Shown here in pieces: positions 23,501-37,243 of a DNA stretch of 64,000 bases. This DNA is from Syngnathus acus (taxonomy: Eukaryota > Chordata > Actinopteri > Syngnathiformes > Syngnathidae). Under the pieces are notes generated by a model. The model was not told the DNA's origin. It did not search any database and worked only from the letters and a program-made list of their open reading frames with translations. Position numbers and translations under genes: made by a program. Each line of letters begins with the position of its first letter. Position 1 is the first letter of the stretch. The stretch covers positions 2,282,500-2,346,499 of the forward strand of contig NC_051098.1 in NCBI RefSeq assembly GCF_901709675.1, in the 5' to 3' direction.

Positions 23501-26500
23501 GAAATATTGTATTCAAGGCATCATTCATTTTGCCAAATAAATTTCATGCAGGGGGATGACGGCATATCTTCACGCAGTCAGTAAAAACTAAATAATGTAA
23601 TAATGACGCTAAATATGTTTAGAATATTGTAAATTAAGTCGTTCACGGACTGCACATTTACGCGGTCACCGTTGTCGAGTGACGTAATATTGGAGTCCGT
23701 CGGTGAAGTCAAGATCTCCTTTTTCCCTTGACCTCGCAACTTAGATCTCCCAGTTCAAAAGGATGTTTTAGTGCACGTTGATGAGATGGAAGTCGGAAAA
23801 GTCCATTCGGCAAAGTGATGCAGTTTCCCAAATATTGCTTCCGACAGTATGCATTTATCAGTGCGTATTTCATAATGTTCTGCCAGGACGCGATCGGACC
23901 TGTGCGCAATCTGAGGGGCGCATGGGCAGAAGGTCGGCCATCTTGAATCGCCAACTACGGGAACTACACTAAAACAAAGTACCGTATTTTCCGGACTAAA
24001 AGTCGCTTCGGAGTACAAGTCGCATCAGCCATAAAATGCACAATAAAGAGGAAAAAAACATATATAACTCGCACCGGAGTTTAAGTCGCATTTTGGGGGA
24101 AATTTATTTGACAAAATCCAACACCAAGAACAGACATGAACCAGCAACAACAGGCTAAACGATACGGTATGCTGACGTGACAAACACAAACGAGGAGCTG
24201 AGAACGGGCCTGACGTAACATTAACATCCATCCATCCATTTTCTGTACCGCTTAGTCCCCACGGGTGTCGCGGGTGTGCTGGAGCCTATCCCAGCGTCAT
24301 CGGGCAGTAGGCGGGGGACACCCTGAACCGGTTGCCAGCCAATCGGAGGGCACACAGAGACAAACAACCATTCGCACTCGCACTCACACCTAGGGACAAT
24401 TTGGAGTGCTCAATCAGCCTACCAAGCATGTTTTTGGGATGTGGGAGGAAACCGGAGTGCCCGGAGAAAACCCACGCGGGCCCGGGGAGAACATGCAAAC
24501 TCCACACAAGGAGGGCCGGAGGTGGAATCGAACCCGCACCCTCCTAACTGTGAGGCGGACGTGCTACCCAGTGCGCCACCGAGTCGCCCGGATACCGACT
24601 GACTCCGTTCGTTGTTGTATTTTTGTTACTTTGAGGATTGTATTAACCCCTAATCATGCCTCCAAAGAAAGCAAGTGGGAGCAGTAAAGCCATCCTAAAA
24701 CCAAAGACGCTCTTAAAGCAATGCGACAGTGAGCGCCCAGCGCGCTGTGGTTGCGCGATCGGACCAAATTAAGCTCTCTGCGCACTGAGGTCCACTTAAA
24801 TTTTGGAAAGCACATCAGGACTTTAAAAATATTTTCTAAATTTCAGCGACGGCTCTGTCACAATAATGCGACCAGCACGGTGCTGTTGCGCGGTCGGCGG
24901 TGCGCTACGGTTGCACGTTCGGCGGTGTGCTGCAGTTGCGCGATCGGACTAAAATGCGCAAATGAAAAAAATGCTTAAAAAGGGCGTGGTTTTTTTTTAG
25001 TCTTGGAACGGATTACATTTTTTTCCATTATTTGTAATGGGAAAAATAGATTCGGAATTCGACTGATTCACTTCTCGAACCGCCTTCTGGAACGGATTGT
25101 GGTCGAAAACTGAGGGTTGACTGTATTTGGTTCAGATGGTGTCCAGCGTGTGTGGCGGCAACCAGGTGAAGAGTACAAAGACAAGTGTGTCTTGCCTACA
25201 GTCAAGCATGGTGGTGGGAGTGTCATGGTCTGGGGCTGCATGAGTGCTGTTGGCACTGGGGAGCTACAGTTCATTGAGGGAACAATGAATGCCAACATGT
25301 ACTGTGGAATACTGAAGCAGAGCATGATCCCCTCTCTCCGTAAACTGGGCCGCAGAGCAGTATTCCAACATGATAACGACCCCAAACACACCTCCAAGCC
25401 TTCCTAAAGAAGCTGAGGGTGAAGGTGATGGACTGGCCAAGCATGTCCCCAGACCTAAACCCTATTGAACATCTGTGGGGCATCCTCAAACGGAAGGTGG
25501 AGGAGTGCAAGGTCTCCAACATCCACCAGTTCCATGATGTCATCATGCAAGAGTGGAAGGGGATTCCAGTGGCGACCTGTTAAGCTCTGGTGAACTCCAT
25601 GCCTAAAAGAGTTACGGCGGTGCTGGAAAATAATGGTGGCCACACAAAATATTGACATTTGGGTCCAATTTTGACATTTTCAGTTGGGGTGTACTCACTC
25701 TTGTTGCTAGCATTTTACACATTCATTGTTGTATTTTGAGTTACTTTGGCGTAACAATACATTTACTTTGCTACCCAAGCTCTACAGCAGGGGTCGGGAA
25801 CCTTTTTGGCGGACCGAGCCATAAATGCCCATTTTTTAAAAATAATGTCCTGTGAGAGCCATACTATTTAAAAAGAACGATAGGTTAAATACAATTGAAT
25901 GCATGTATTTTAATTAAGACCAATGATTTTTTGAGTACTAATGTATTCTTTTTAATAACGTTTTTAATGTCGTCAAAAGAGCCATATCTGGCTCACGAGC
26001 CATAGGTTCCCGACCCCTGCTCTACAGTGACTACTTAACATTGTCTCAAAGTGTAATTTCTTCAGTGTTGTCCCATGACAAGATATAATTAAAACATTGC
26101 AGAAATGAGAGGGGTGTACTCACTTTTGTGAGGTACTGTATATAAGTCGCTTCGGAGTATAAGTCGCATTTTTGGGGGAAATGTATTTGATAAAATCCAA
26201 CACCAAGAACAGACATGTCCTCTTGAAAGGCAATTTAAAATAAAAATAGAATAGGTAACAACAGGCTGAAGGTACGGTATGTTAACGTTACAAAAACAAG
26301 GAGCTGAGAACGTGCCTGATGTAACAAATTAAGAGTTATTCAAATAACTATAGCACAGTGTTTCTTAACCTTGTTGGAGGTACCGAACCCCACAAGTTTT
26401 ATATGCGCATTCACCAAACCCCTCTTTAGCGAAAAGAAAAAAAAATCAAATTCAAGACATAGATGTTTTTTACTGGTGCACAAAATGAGCCGTGCATGAT

Positions 26501-29500
26501 CATCACCTTGTTCAAAGAACAAAACCAACACAATGCATGAACTCACAACACGCACTTGCAAATCAGTGTGCCTTTGCGAGAGCAGTCCAGATATGCGGTA
26601 TCACGAATTTACATGATAAATCAGGTGTGTTCGGACCTTCGCAGTGCAGGCTCTGCCGAACCCCTGAGACTGACTCACCGAACCCCTAGGGTTCGATCGA
26701 ACCCAGGTTTAGAACCACCGCTATAGCATAAATAACATGCCAACCAGTTTATCAAACCATCCGCGTCACTCCAAATCATTAAATACAATGAAATCTTCAT
26801 CCTCAGTGTCACTTATAAACAACTCCGCTAACCTCGGAAGTAGAAGATGCAGCACTTCCTCTTCTCCGTGGCTTACGTCAGACTCATCACCAGTTGTGGT
26901 TCCAATTACTCCACAGGCCTAGAGCGCCCTCATGCGATTTAGTGTGAAAATAACGTGTGAAATTATTAACACATTATATCATTTCACATAAGTCGCTCCT
27001 GAGTATAAGTCGTACCACCGGCCAAACTATGAAAAAAACTGTGATTTATAGTCCAGAAAATACAGTAATCACAATGGACAAATTATATATTAGTGGAGAG
27101 TTATTTGGAGACAAAGACATTACCCATTGGCTTACTGATATCCTAGCTTTACACACGTCATTTAGCACCTCTTTCACAACACTGTACATACAATGCAGTT
27201 AAGTAAGTTGTTTGGTTCCTGGTATTACTGTTGCCTGTCTCTCTGTCTTTGTTCTTTGTATCTGTGTTGTGTTCATCTTCGTCCATTGTCATTTGTGTTT
27301 TATTGTACCATATTGTTGCACACACTCAACACAAACACACAAATACAAACACTGCCACAGAAACAACAATTTGCACACAACAAGAAGCCCTAAAAGTTAC
27401 ATATTATGCAGCTCAAATTGGTAACCTGGAATGTTCGTGGGAAAGAAAATGAAGGTTCTGAACTATATCAATAAACTACAGGCTGATGTTTATCTACTAC
27501 AAAAGACTCATCTTTCATGGGCAAAAAAAGATAGTTTAAAAACAAATGAATTTACTTATTCCTTTTCTCCATCTTATAACTTAAAGCAAAGAAGTGTATG
27601 CATCCTGACTAATAAAAGGGTACAGTTTGTTCTCAATACAACAATTTCAGACCCTGAAGTACGTTATATAATTATAAATATTTTAATTGACAACAAACCA
27701 CTTACAATGTTTATGGCCCAAACGCCGATGACCACACCCCCAGTTTTTAAAGATATTTTTTTGCTTCCATATCCAATCTTACTATCTGCCCTGTAATCAT
27801 ACAACTTTAATACAGTAATCAAGATAAATCAAGAATGACCTCTTATAGTCATGTACAATCCAGAAAAATAATACACCAGGTTCATGAGTAATTTTGGTCT
27901 TGGCGATGGTTGGAGGCAACAACACCACATCGCCAGAAATATAGATTTTACTCACCTGTCCATCAGTCTTACTCCCGCATTGACCTTTTTCTGGTCAGTA
28001 ATTCAATCATACCAAATATCGCAGACACAAAAATCCTCCCAATAACCATTAGTGACTAGAGGTGGGGGGAATTTCAAATTCTTAGATTAATCGCGATTCG
28101 GCCGTGGAAGAATCGAGAACGATTTGCAAACATCCAAATTCCGATTATTTAAATATGCCAATTAAAGCTGAACTAAAATACAGTAAGTGCATTCTCCGAG
28201 ACGCTATGTGGAACGGACCAAGAGCACAGTGGCACACTCAGTACACTTCCGCAGTACACTCCTCCAGAAAAAAACCAACAAACATGGCTGAGCCTGAGAT
28301 ATTCAACCCACTTCGCCGAGAGATCCGACCTGCTCCTAAAAATTTAAAAGCAGACGTGGAATCATTTTGGATTCTACAATGTTGACGGAGGAAATTAATT
28401 GGACAAAAGCTACGTTGTATGCAAGATTTGTCGCACTAAAATAAAATACTTTGGCAACACAACGATATGAGAAGTCACACAGCACGAACCCACCCTGCAG
28501 AGGAGGTGGGAAAGCCGGCTGCTGCTGTTGCTACTAGCAGCCAGAGGACAATTGAGGACACTCTGAGTAAGCTGCCAAACACATCGCAAAAGGCCAAGCG
28601 AATTACGAAGGGCATCGCGGAATTCATTGCAATGGGTTTGCAACCGTACTCGGTTGTAGAGAATCGGGGATTTCGGAGAATGATGGAGGCAATGGAGCCG
28701 AGGTACGTCATCCCATCCCGATGCTATTTCACCGACACGGCCGTCCCGGCACTCTACAAGCAGACTAAAGCAGAAATAACATCATCGCTGTTGAATGCAG
28801 ACCGAGCCGCCGTTACATGTGATGCGTGGACGTCTGTAGCCACCGTCATTTGTTACTCTAACTGCGCATTTCATAACCGATAAGTGGGAGCTGAAAGCAC
28901 ATGTGCTTCAAACAAGAGCAATGCATGAAAGCCACATTCAGTGAGACAAAAAGAAATGTGGAAAAAGTGCATCACATACATAAATTAAAAATGCATCAAT
29001 AATCGTTTTATAATCGAATCGTCGCCTCTGAATCGTAATCGAATCGTGAGGTGCCTCAAGATTCCCACCCCTATTAGTGACTACTCCTCAGTAAAGCTTA
29101 CATTGACTCTTTCTATCCTACACAAGCCATCCACTAGGTGGCTCTTCAACACATCCCTTTTAAAAGATCCGGAATTAGATATCTAGAAAGAAGAGTGGAT
29201 GTCCTTAAATGACTCTCCAGAGTCATCAGCATCATTACTCTGGGAAAAAGGAAAGGCAGTAATAAGAGGTAAAATTATTTCATTTTCTAATCATAAACAC
29301 AAGAAGGATAAAGAAGCAGAAGCTCAATTAGAGAAAAAATTAAATAGAAATAATCCATGCCAACAACACAAAAGAAGCTACTCTTACAGAATTAAGACAA
29401 TATGAATCCCAACAACATGAAATTATGAACGAAAGAAACCAAATTCCTAATTTGTAGACTCAGACAGGAGACCTTCCATCATGGCAACAAATCTGGGAAA

Positions 29501-32500
29501 TACCTGGCAAATCAAATTAAAAGAAACAAAAAGAAATAAACTATTGTCACCATTAGGAAAGCAAAGTACCGTATTTTCCGCACTATTAGGCGCACCTAAA
29601 AACTTACATTTTACTAAAAAGAAAACAGTGCGCCTTATAATGCAGAGCGCCTTATATATGGATCAATTGATGAATTTGTTGATCCATACTGGTTGTACAC
29701 AGTGCTCTGCCAAAATGTTTCAGTACGTTTTAGTACGACTAGTAAATTACAAGGTCGCATCGCTTCCCAACATTACGGCAACTGTAGTCAGGGGGCGTCA
29801 CCGAATAGCTGTTGTACCTGCAAGGCTATTTCATTTCAAAATAGGCTGCTCCGTTAATGTTTCGAGTAAATTTACGGATTGATATGGAAGGGAAACATAG
29901 GTAAGCAGTACCAATGTGTTAGATCGAACTTTAGTCAGTTCCGATCATTTTATAGGAGATCGTTTGAGAAACGCGATTGTTTACACTTTGCTGAGGCTCA
30001 TGGGAGATTGCGAGCTGAGGCTCATGGGAATTTGCGGATGGCTAATGCTATAACGATAGTTGCTATACGCACCAGGCTATTTCATGTCAAAATAGGCTGC
30101 TCTGTTAATGTTTCGAGTAAATCTACGGATCGATATGGAAGGGAAACATAGGTAAGTAGTACCAATGCGTTAGATCGAACTTTAGTCAGTTCCGATCATT
30201 TTATAGGAGATCGTTTGAGAAACACGATTGTTTACAGAGGGCTCGTTGGTTATTGGCTAGTGGATGCATACCGCAACCCTAGTCAACCTCAGTTTGTTGC
30301 AGTATAGCTTCTATTTTATGCGCCTTATAATCCGGTGCGCCTTATATATGGACAAAGTTTTAAAATGGGCCGTTCATTGAAGGTGCGCCTTATAATCCGG
30401 TGCGCCTAATAGTGCGGAAAATACAGTAATACCAAAATAAATAACACTTTCCAAAATTATTACAGCAAATTATACTCCTCAGACATAGATCCTAATCAAG
30501 AAAACATAAATCAATTCTTACATAACATCCATCTCCCTGGGCTTAACCAAGAACAAATTGCCACTCTTGACACACCAATAATCGAAAAAGAACGACATTC
30601 AGCCCTCCAAAAAATGCCTAACAATAAAGCACCTGGTCCAGATGGATTTCCTGCTGAGTTTTATAAACACTTCTAGTCCACGCTGTCTCCATTATTCATG
30701 CAAGTAATAACAGATATAAAACGAACATCAAAGCTTCCAATGCATATGAATACAGCCTTGAAATCCTGCTTTGGTACACTGTTGTGGTGTGAAGAAACTG
30801 TCCCATCACTGAGAAATTAAGTACCGTATTTATTCTAATTATCGCCCAGGGCGATAATTAGAGAAGGTTTAAGTCCAACAGGGGGGGTGGGCGATTAATA
30901 GAGAACACTTTTTGTCCGATCGCCAAGGGGCACTGAAATGGGCGATATGTATATTTTCCTTATGTAGTATGCAATAGCTGCATCTCACTGGTGTTCTTAA
31001 CACTAGAACAGCGGCTGTTTTGATCTACCTCTAACAGCGGGGTGCGAACTAATTGACGCTCCATCGATGCGACACGTTACCGTCGCACATCACATGTTGC
31101 GCACGTCATGTTATTGCGATCGTCTTGTTCGAGCCCACGCCCTGATAACGTAATTGTGTGAGGATATTGTAGCGGAGTGACGAGTGTAATTGTATCATAG
31201 TTTATGGAGAAAAACAATTTAATTGCGCAATGACGTCAGCATGCGGTCGCGGAGGAAAACGTACGTTTTGGGGGGAAAGTTTAGCAGCATGGGCGATAAT
31301 TAGCGGTATCAATATTTTTTATTTATGTCATCGCTAACACACTGGGCGATTATTAGAATATGGGCGATAATTAGAATAAATACGGTAATTTAAATTTTGT
31401 AACTGGCTACCCACCAGAATAATTCCTTTGGAACTGGCACGATGTCTTAATGTGTTCATCAGGAAGAAGTACTTCACCTTGACAGAACTTAAGAAGTCCA
31501 TCACTCACATCACTTTTTGTACAAATTTACTGATAAAACTGATCAGCCCCAACCTATTTCAGCAAATGTTGCCTCTCGTAAAAGTATCAGTGGGGACGCC
31601 AGTGAAAATTGGACATTGTTAAGAATTTATTATTCATTATTGGTGCAACTATACCACTGAATGATCCAGCATGGCACATTCTCATGATTTTAAAAGATAT
31701 AACGGAGTTTGTAATAGCACCCATTCCTACTGAGGAAAGTATTTGCTACCTCGACATGCTGATATCAGAACACCGTCACAGGCTGTTGGAAGTTTTCCCA
31801 GATCAAAAATTTATTCCAAAGCACAATTTTTTGGAGCATTATCCTGATTTGATTTGAGGGTTTGGTCCTTTGGTTAGCCTCTGGACTATGCGATTTCAGG
31901 CAAAACATAGCTTTTTTAAGCAAGTTAGACACACAAAACATTTCAGAACTGTATTAATGTCACTTGCCTCAGCACCAAATGATGATAGCATACAGTTCAC
32001 AAGAAAATACTTTGAAACCTGCAGTGTGTGTCACAAAAATATCTCTTCCATTAGACCAGTCCTTCTCAAATAGTGGGGCGTGCCCCCCAAGAGGGGCGGC
32101 GTATGACACCAGGGAACATACTTTTCTTTTGACTGTACTAGATTAAAGGGTAATTAGACATCCACTGCAGTAGGTGGGAGTGGCGGTATCAATGTAAGAG
32201 TGTGCGCAAGGAGTATTCGCTCTACAGTGTGGAGCGCACGGAACATACGCACACACAGCAGGTGATAAAAAGTGCAGTGGGACACCATGGAAAAATATTT
32301 AACAGGGTTGAAAAGAATGGCGGAGAGAGACGGAGATAAGAGAATTGAGATTCACACGAAAGCTAAGACAAGGAAATATGATGAAGCGTACGTAGCGCTC
32401 GGCTTCAGCGTGACTACGATGGGAGACGAGGAAAGACCGGTGTGTTTACTGTGCCTTACACTCTTACAATGTTGGCAGCGGACAGTATGAAGCCAAATAA

Positions 32501-35500
32501 ATTAAGGCAGCACTTAAAGCCATTGCACCCCAATCACGCTGATAAGAGGCTTAAGGTTTTTCAGCGAAAACGGGCTGAATATTGCCAACAATCATCTCAC
32601 TTTGTGAATGCTACTTCAGTCAATCAGCAAGCACTGTAAGCATATAAAGCAGCGTACCAAATTGCTTAGTGCAAAAAAAACCCACACCATTGCAGAAGAG
32701 CTGATACTACCTGCAGCCGTGGATATGGTCTCTGTCACGCTGCCTCATTTTGATTAAAAAAACCAGCACAAATTGTTTTATTCAGTTTTGTTTTGTAGGT
32801 TAGAATGTTTTATATATTGTGCTCCTGAGTTAATGTTGCAGATTACTTTGAATTGAATATTATTTATTGCTGTTATTAGTGTGAAGGTGAAGACCTTCAC
32901 ACTATTGTTATTCTACAGCATTTTGCGCTAGCTTTCCGCTAACTTTCTTTGCCGCTTAACTAGTTCCACATACTTCAACCGATTCACTCCGTTCCACTTT
33001 TCACTTATTCCAAATATTCATGAAAAATATTCCGTTTTCGCAAAATTCACAAATTTACGGCCAATTTTGCCCCATTCATTCTTAATGGCAGATTCAACAT
33101 TTCACATTTACGTTGTTCCAGTTTGAAATTCACATAATTCAACACATTCAAATCACATTGGGGACATTCCCAAACTTGCCAAATTCAAAATGTTCACGTT
33201 TTCATCTTTTATTTTGAAATTCACACCCAATTCACCAATATTTCCTTTTTCCCTTCTCATTTCTACATTTTTCAACCCATTCAACCCATTCCAACTTTCA
33301 ACTGTTCATCATTTTTCTACCTATTCCACAACTTACCAAAAACTTCACATCTTTTATTTTGAAATTCACACCCAATTCCTTTTTCCCTTCTCATTTCTAC
33401 ATTTTTCAACCCATTCAACCCATTCCAACTTTCAACTGTTCATCATTTTTCTACCTATTCCACAACTTACCAAAAACTTCACATCTTTTATTTTGAAATT
33501 CACACCCAATTCCTTTTTCCCTTCTCATTTCTACATTTTTCAACCGATTCAACCCATTCCAACTTTCAACTGTTCATCATTTTTCTACCTATTCCACAAC
33601 TTACCAAAAACTTCACATCTTTTATTTTGAAATTCACACCCAATTCTCCAATATTTCCTTTTTCCCTTCTCATTTCTACATTTTTCAACCGATTCAACCC
33701 ATTCCAACTTTCAACTGTTCATCATTTTTCTACCTATTCCACAACTTCCCAAAAACTTCACATCTTTTATTTTGAAATTCACACCCAATTCCTTTTTCCC
33801 TTCTCATTTCTACATTTTTCAACCGATTCAACCCATTCCAACTTTCGACTGTTGATCATTTTTCTACCTATTCCACAACTTCCCACTTACCAAAAACTTC
33901 ACATCTTTTATTTTGAAATTCACACCCAATTCCTTTTCCCCATCTCATTTCTACATTTTTCAACCGATTCAACCCATTCCAACTTTCAACTGTTCATCAT
34001 TTTTCTACCTATTCCACAACTTCCCACTTACCAAAAACTTCACATCTTTTATTTTGAAATTCACACCCAATTCCTTTTTCCCTTCTCATTTCTACATTTT
34101 TCAACCGATTCAACCCATTCCAACTTTCAACTGTTCATCATTTTTCTACCTATTCCACAACTTCCCACTTACCAAAAACTTCACATCTTTTATTTTGAAA
34201 TTCACACCCAATTCCTTTTCCCCCATCTCATTTCTACATTTTTCAACCGATTCAACCCATTCCAACTTTCAACTGTTCATCATTTTTCTACCTATTCCAC
34301 AACTTACCAAAAACTTCACATCTTTTATTTTGAAATTCACACCCAATTCCTTTTTCCCTTCTCATTTCTACATTTTTCAACCGATTCAACTCGTTTCAAC
34401 ATCATTCTGCAACATTCCTTAAATATTTATTCAACTTCTTCACCTTCACACGCAATTTCTTCAGGAATTGCAAATTCTAGTTTAATTTAATATTATGTAT
34501 GTTTATTATTTTATTGTATTTTTTTTCAGCATAAAATGGCAGTTGGTCAAGAATGTTTATATAATTTAATAATAATTAATTTAAATAATTATAATTTATT
34601 TGTTAATTTTAGGCCAAGTGATGCACATTGAATCTGTTCTGTTACAGACTAAAAAACAATGTTAATGAAGTTATTCTTTAATGTAAGTTGATCTTTCTTT
34701 TTCATTTATTTTTTGTTTTCTTTAATGTTAATAAGGGTACAAGCATGGGGGGCGCGAAATCTTTCTTCTCCCTCGGGTGGGCATCACAGAAAATTATTGA
34801 GAAGCACTGCATTAGACATACGAATACAGCAATCTTTCGAGGCAATTTATTCAACACAAACTTCTTTGAATTTGACCAATGTGTCCATACTCCATGGAAC
34901 TAAATATGCTGCTGGGATGGTTTTGCCTTATGGGTCAACTGGTGGTTTACCCGATTTTATTACGATTTCCCAGAGTGTTATTGTAGCACTATCAGTTTCA
35001 TTGTGAAAATGCTCAACAGCTAGTATGATGAACATTTTAGGGCATTTATTTTAGACCACTCCGGGAAAATGTCCCTGCTAAAGCACAGTTAACTTGGGGA
35101 CAGGAATCCATTGTTGGAGAAAAACTCATGGTTACATTGAAACGTCACATTGTTTGCCATTGGTAGGCGATGAGTCTGATTCTTAAAAACACCATCCTTC
35201 TGTCGGGTTAATTTTATTTTTTGTTTCTGTCCAGGTGGATTTGGTTGCCTTGAAAGTTATTATTAAACATCAAAGTGAAAAGCTTAGACTGTCCGCAGGA
35301 ATACCCAGTACTGTGGAACAGTTACAGTGCCTTGCGAAAGTATTCGGCCCCCTTGAACCTTTCAACATTTCGCCACATTTCAGGCTTCAAACATAAAGAT
35401 ATAAAATTTTAATTTTTTGTCAAGAATCAACAAGTGGGACACAATCGTGAAGTGGAACGACATTTATTGGATAATTTAAACTTTTTTAACAAATAAAAAA

Positions 35501-37209
35501 GTGAAAAGTGGGGCGTGCAATATTATTCGGCCCCTTTACTTTCAGTGCAGCAAACTCACTCCAGAAGTTCAGTGAGGCTCTTTGAATGATCCAATGTTGT
35601 CCTAAATGACTGATGATGATAAATAGAATGCACCTGTGTGTAATCAAGTCTCCGTATAAATGCACCTGCTCTTTGATAGTCTCAGGGTTCTGTTTAAAGC
35701 GCGGAGAGAACCATGAAGACAAAGGAAGACACCAGGCAGGTCCGAGATACTGTTGTGGAGAAGTTTAAAGCCGGATTTGGATACAAAAAGATTTCCCAAG
35801 CTTTAAACATCTCAAGGAGCACTGTGCAAGCAATTATATTGAAATGGAAGGAGTATCAGACCACTGCAAATCTACCAAGACCCGGCCGTCCCTCCAAACT
35901 TTCATCTCAAACAAGGAGAAGACTGATCAGAGATGCAGCCAAGAGGCCCATGATCACTCTGGATGAACTGCAGATACCTACAGCTGAGGTGGGAGAGTCT
36001 GTCCATAGGACAACAATCAGTCGTGCACTGCACAAATCTGGCCTTTATGGAAGAGTGGCAAGAAGAAAGCCATTTCTCAAAGATATCCATAAAATGTCTC
36101 GTTTAAAGTTTGCCACAAGCCACCTGGGAGACACACCAAACATGTGGAAGAAGGTGCTCTGGTCAGATGAATCCAAAATCGAAGTTTTTGGCCACAATGC
36201 AAAACGATATGGTTGGCGTAAAAGCAACACAGCTCATCACCCTGAACACACCATTCCCACTGTCAAACATGGTGGTGGCAGCATCATGGTTTGGGCCTGC
36301 TTTTCTTCAGCAGGGACAGGGAAGATGGCTAAAATTGATGGGAAGATGGATGAAGCCAAATACAGGACCATTCTGGAAGAAAACCTGTTGGAGTCTGCAA
36401 AAGACCTGAGACTGGGACGGAGAATCTGTGGAAAGAGCTGAAGACTGCTGTTCAAACGCTCTCCATCCAACCTCACTGAGCTCGAGCTGTTTTGCAAGGA
36501 AGAATGGGCAAGAATTCCAGTCTCTCGATGTGCAAAACTGATAGAGACATACCCCAAGCGACTTGCAGCTGTAATTGCAGCAAAAGGTGGCGCTACAAAG
36601 CATTAGCGCAAGGGGGCCGAATAATATTGCACGCCCCACTTTTCTGTTTTTTATTTGTTAAAAAAGTTTAGATTATCCAATAAATTTTGTTCCACTTCAC
36701 GATTGTGTCCCACTTGTTGTTGATTCCTGACAAAAAATTAAACTTTTATATCTTTATGTTTGAAGCCTGAAATGTCGCGAAATGTTGAAAGGTTCAAGGG
36801 GGCCGAATACTTTCGCAAGGCACTGTACATGAGACTGTAAAAGAGACTTGGATTCACTGAGGATTTTACCCTGCATTATTTGGATGAGGACTTTGGTGAT
36901 TACTTCATTCTCCATTCTACCAACCAGATTAAGCACAAGGGGACAATCAAAGTTGTGATTATACCATCTGTGATTCTTACATTGACTGCATTGAATGAAA
37001 ACCAGGCAGATGTAATTAATGACAGTTCTAGCTTTGCTACCGATACAACCGATACAGTGTCTTCAAAAGACACAATTATCCTCTCTCCACCTAGAAGACC
37101 TCAGACAACATCATGACCAAATAAAATCAGCATTCCACTTTCTCCGTGGCAATAGGGGCAGTACTGAGGAATGCTAATGAAGAATTTCTCAAAGATGGTA
37201 CTGTACTTC

Positions 37210-37243
<34 letters not shown>

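Larger units (their letters stand above)
23982..27065. mobile_element. pogo-like MITE expanded by nested insertions
   Basis: Left CCGTATTTTCCGGACTAAAA (TA before it), right TATAGTCCAGAAAATACAG (TA after it); sub-terminal AAGTCGC motifs at both ends. The interior holds a SINE, a Tc1 fragment and two hAT MITEs. An internal left-arm-like repeat (TATAAGTCGCTTCGGAG) near 26140 suggests two nested copies. Confidence 0.65.
27190..30820 (+). pseudogene. L1/Tx1-type LINE, decayed, with two nested elements
   Basis: 27410-27796 is an endonuclease-like N-terminus: [10 protein letters not shown], then after a frameshift [17 protein letters not shown]. 27950-28056 and 29074-29400 continue the ORF ([33 protein letters not shown]). 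30590-30676 has the start of the reverse transcriptase ([20 protein letters not shown]) before a stop; the catalytic FADD region is absent. Many frameshifts. A hAT element (28057-29073) and a MITE (29569-30426) are inserted. The 5' end is uncertain. Confidence 0.7.
32057..34809 (+). mobile_element. hAT element, 2.75 kb, with BED finger and minisatellite
   Basis: Termini CAGTCCTTCTCAAATA / TTATTGAGAAGCACTG (imperfect inverted) and 8-bp target duplication CATTAGAC (32049-32056, 34810-34817). Sits inside the SAMD3-like pseudogene. Confidence 0.9.

Noticed and set aside
33190-34420. CRISPR-like regular repeats
   Set aside because: Repeats are long (134 bp) and contiguous without spacers, in a eukaryotic genome.
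33190-34490. Open frames of 146, 169 and 287 codons on the plus strand
   Set aside because: They are translations of a 134-bp minisatellite in different registers; composition, not selection, keeps them open.
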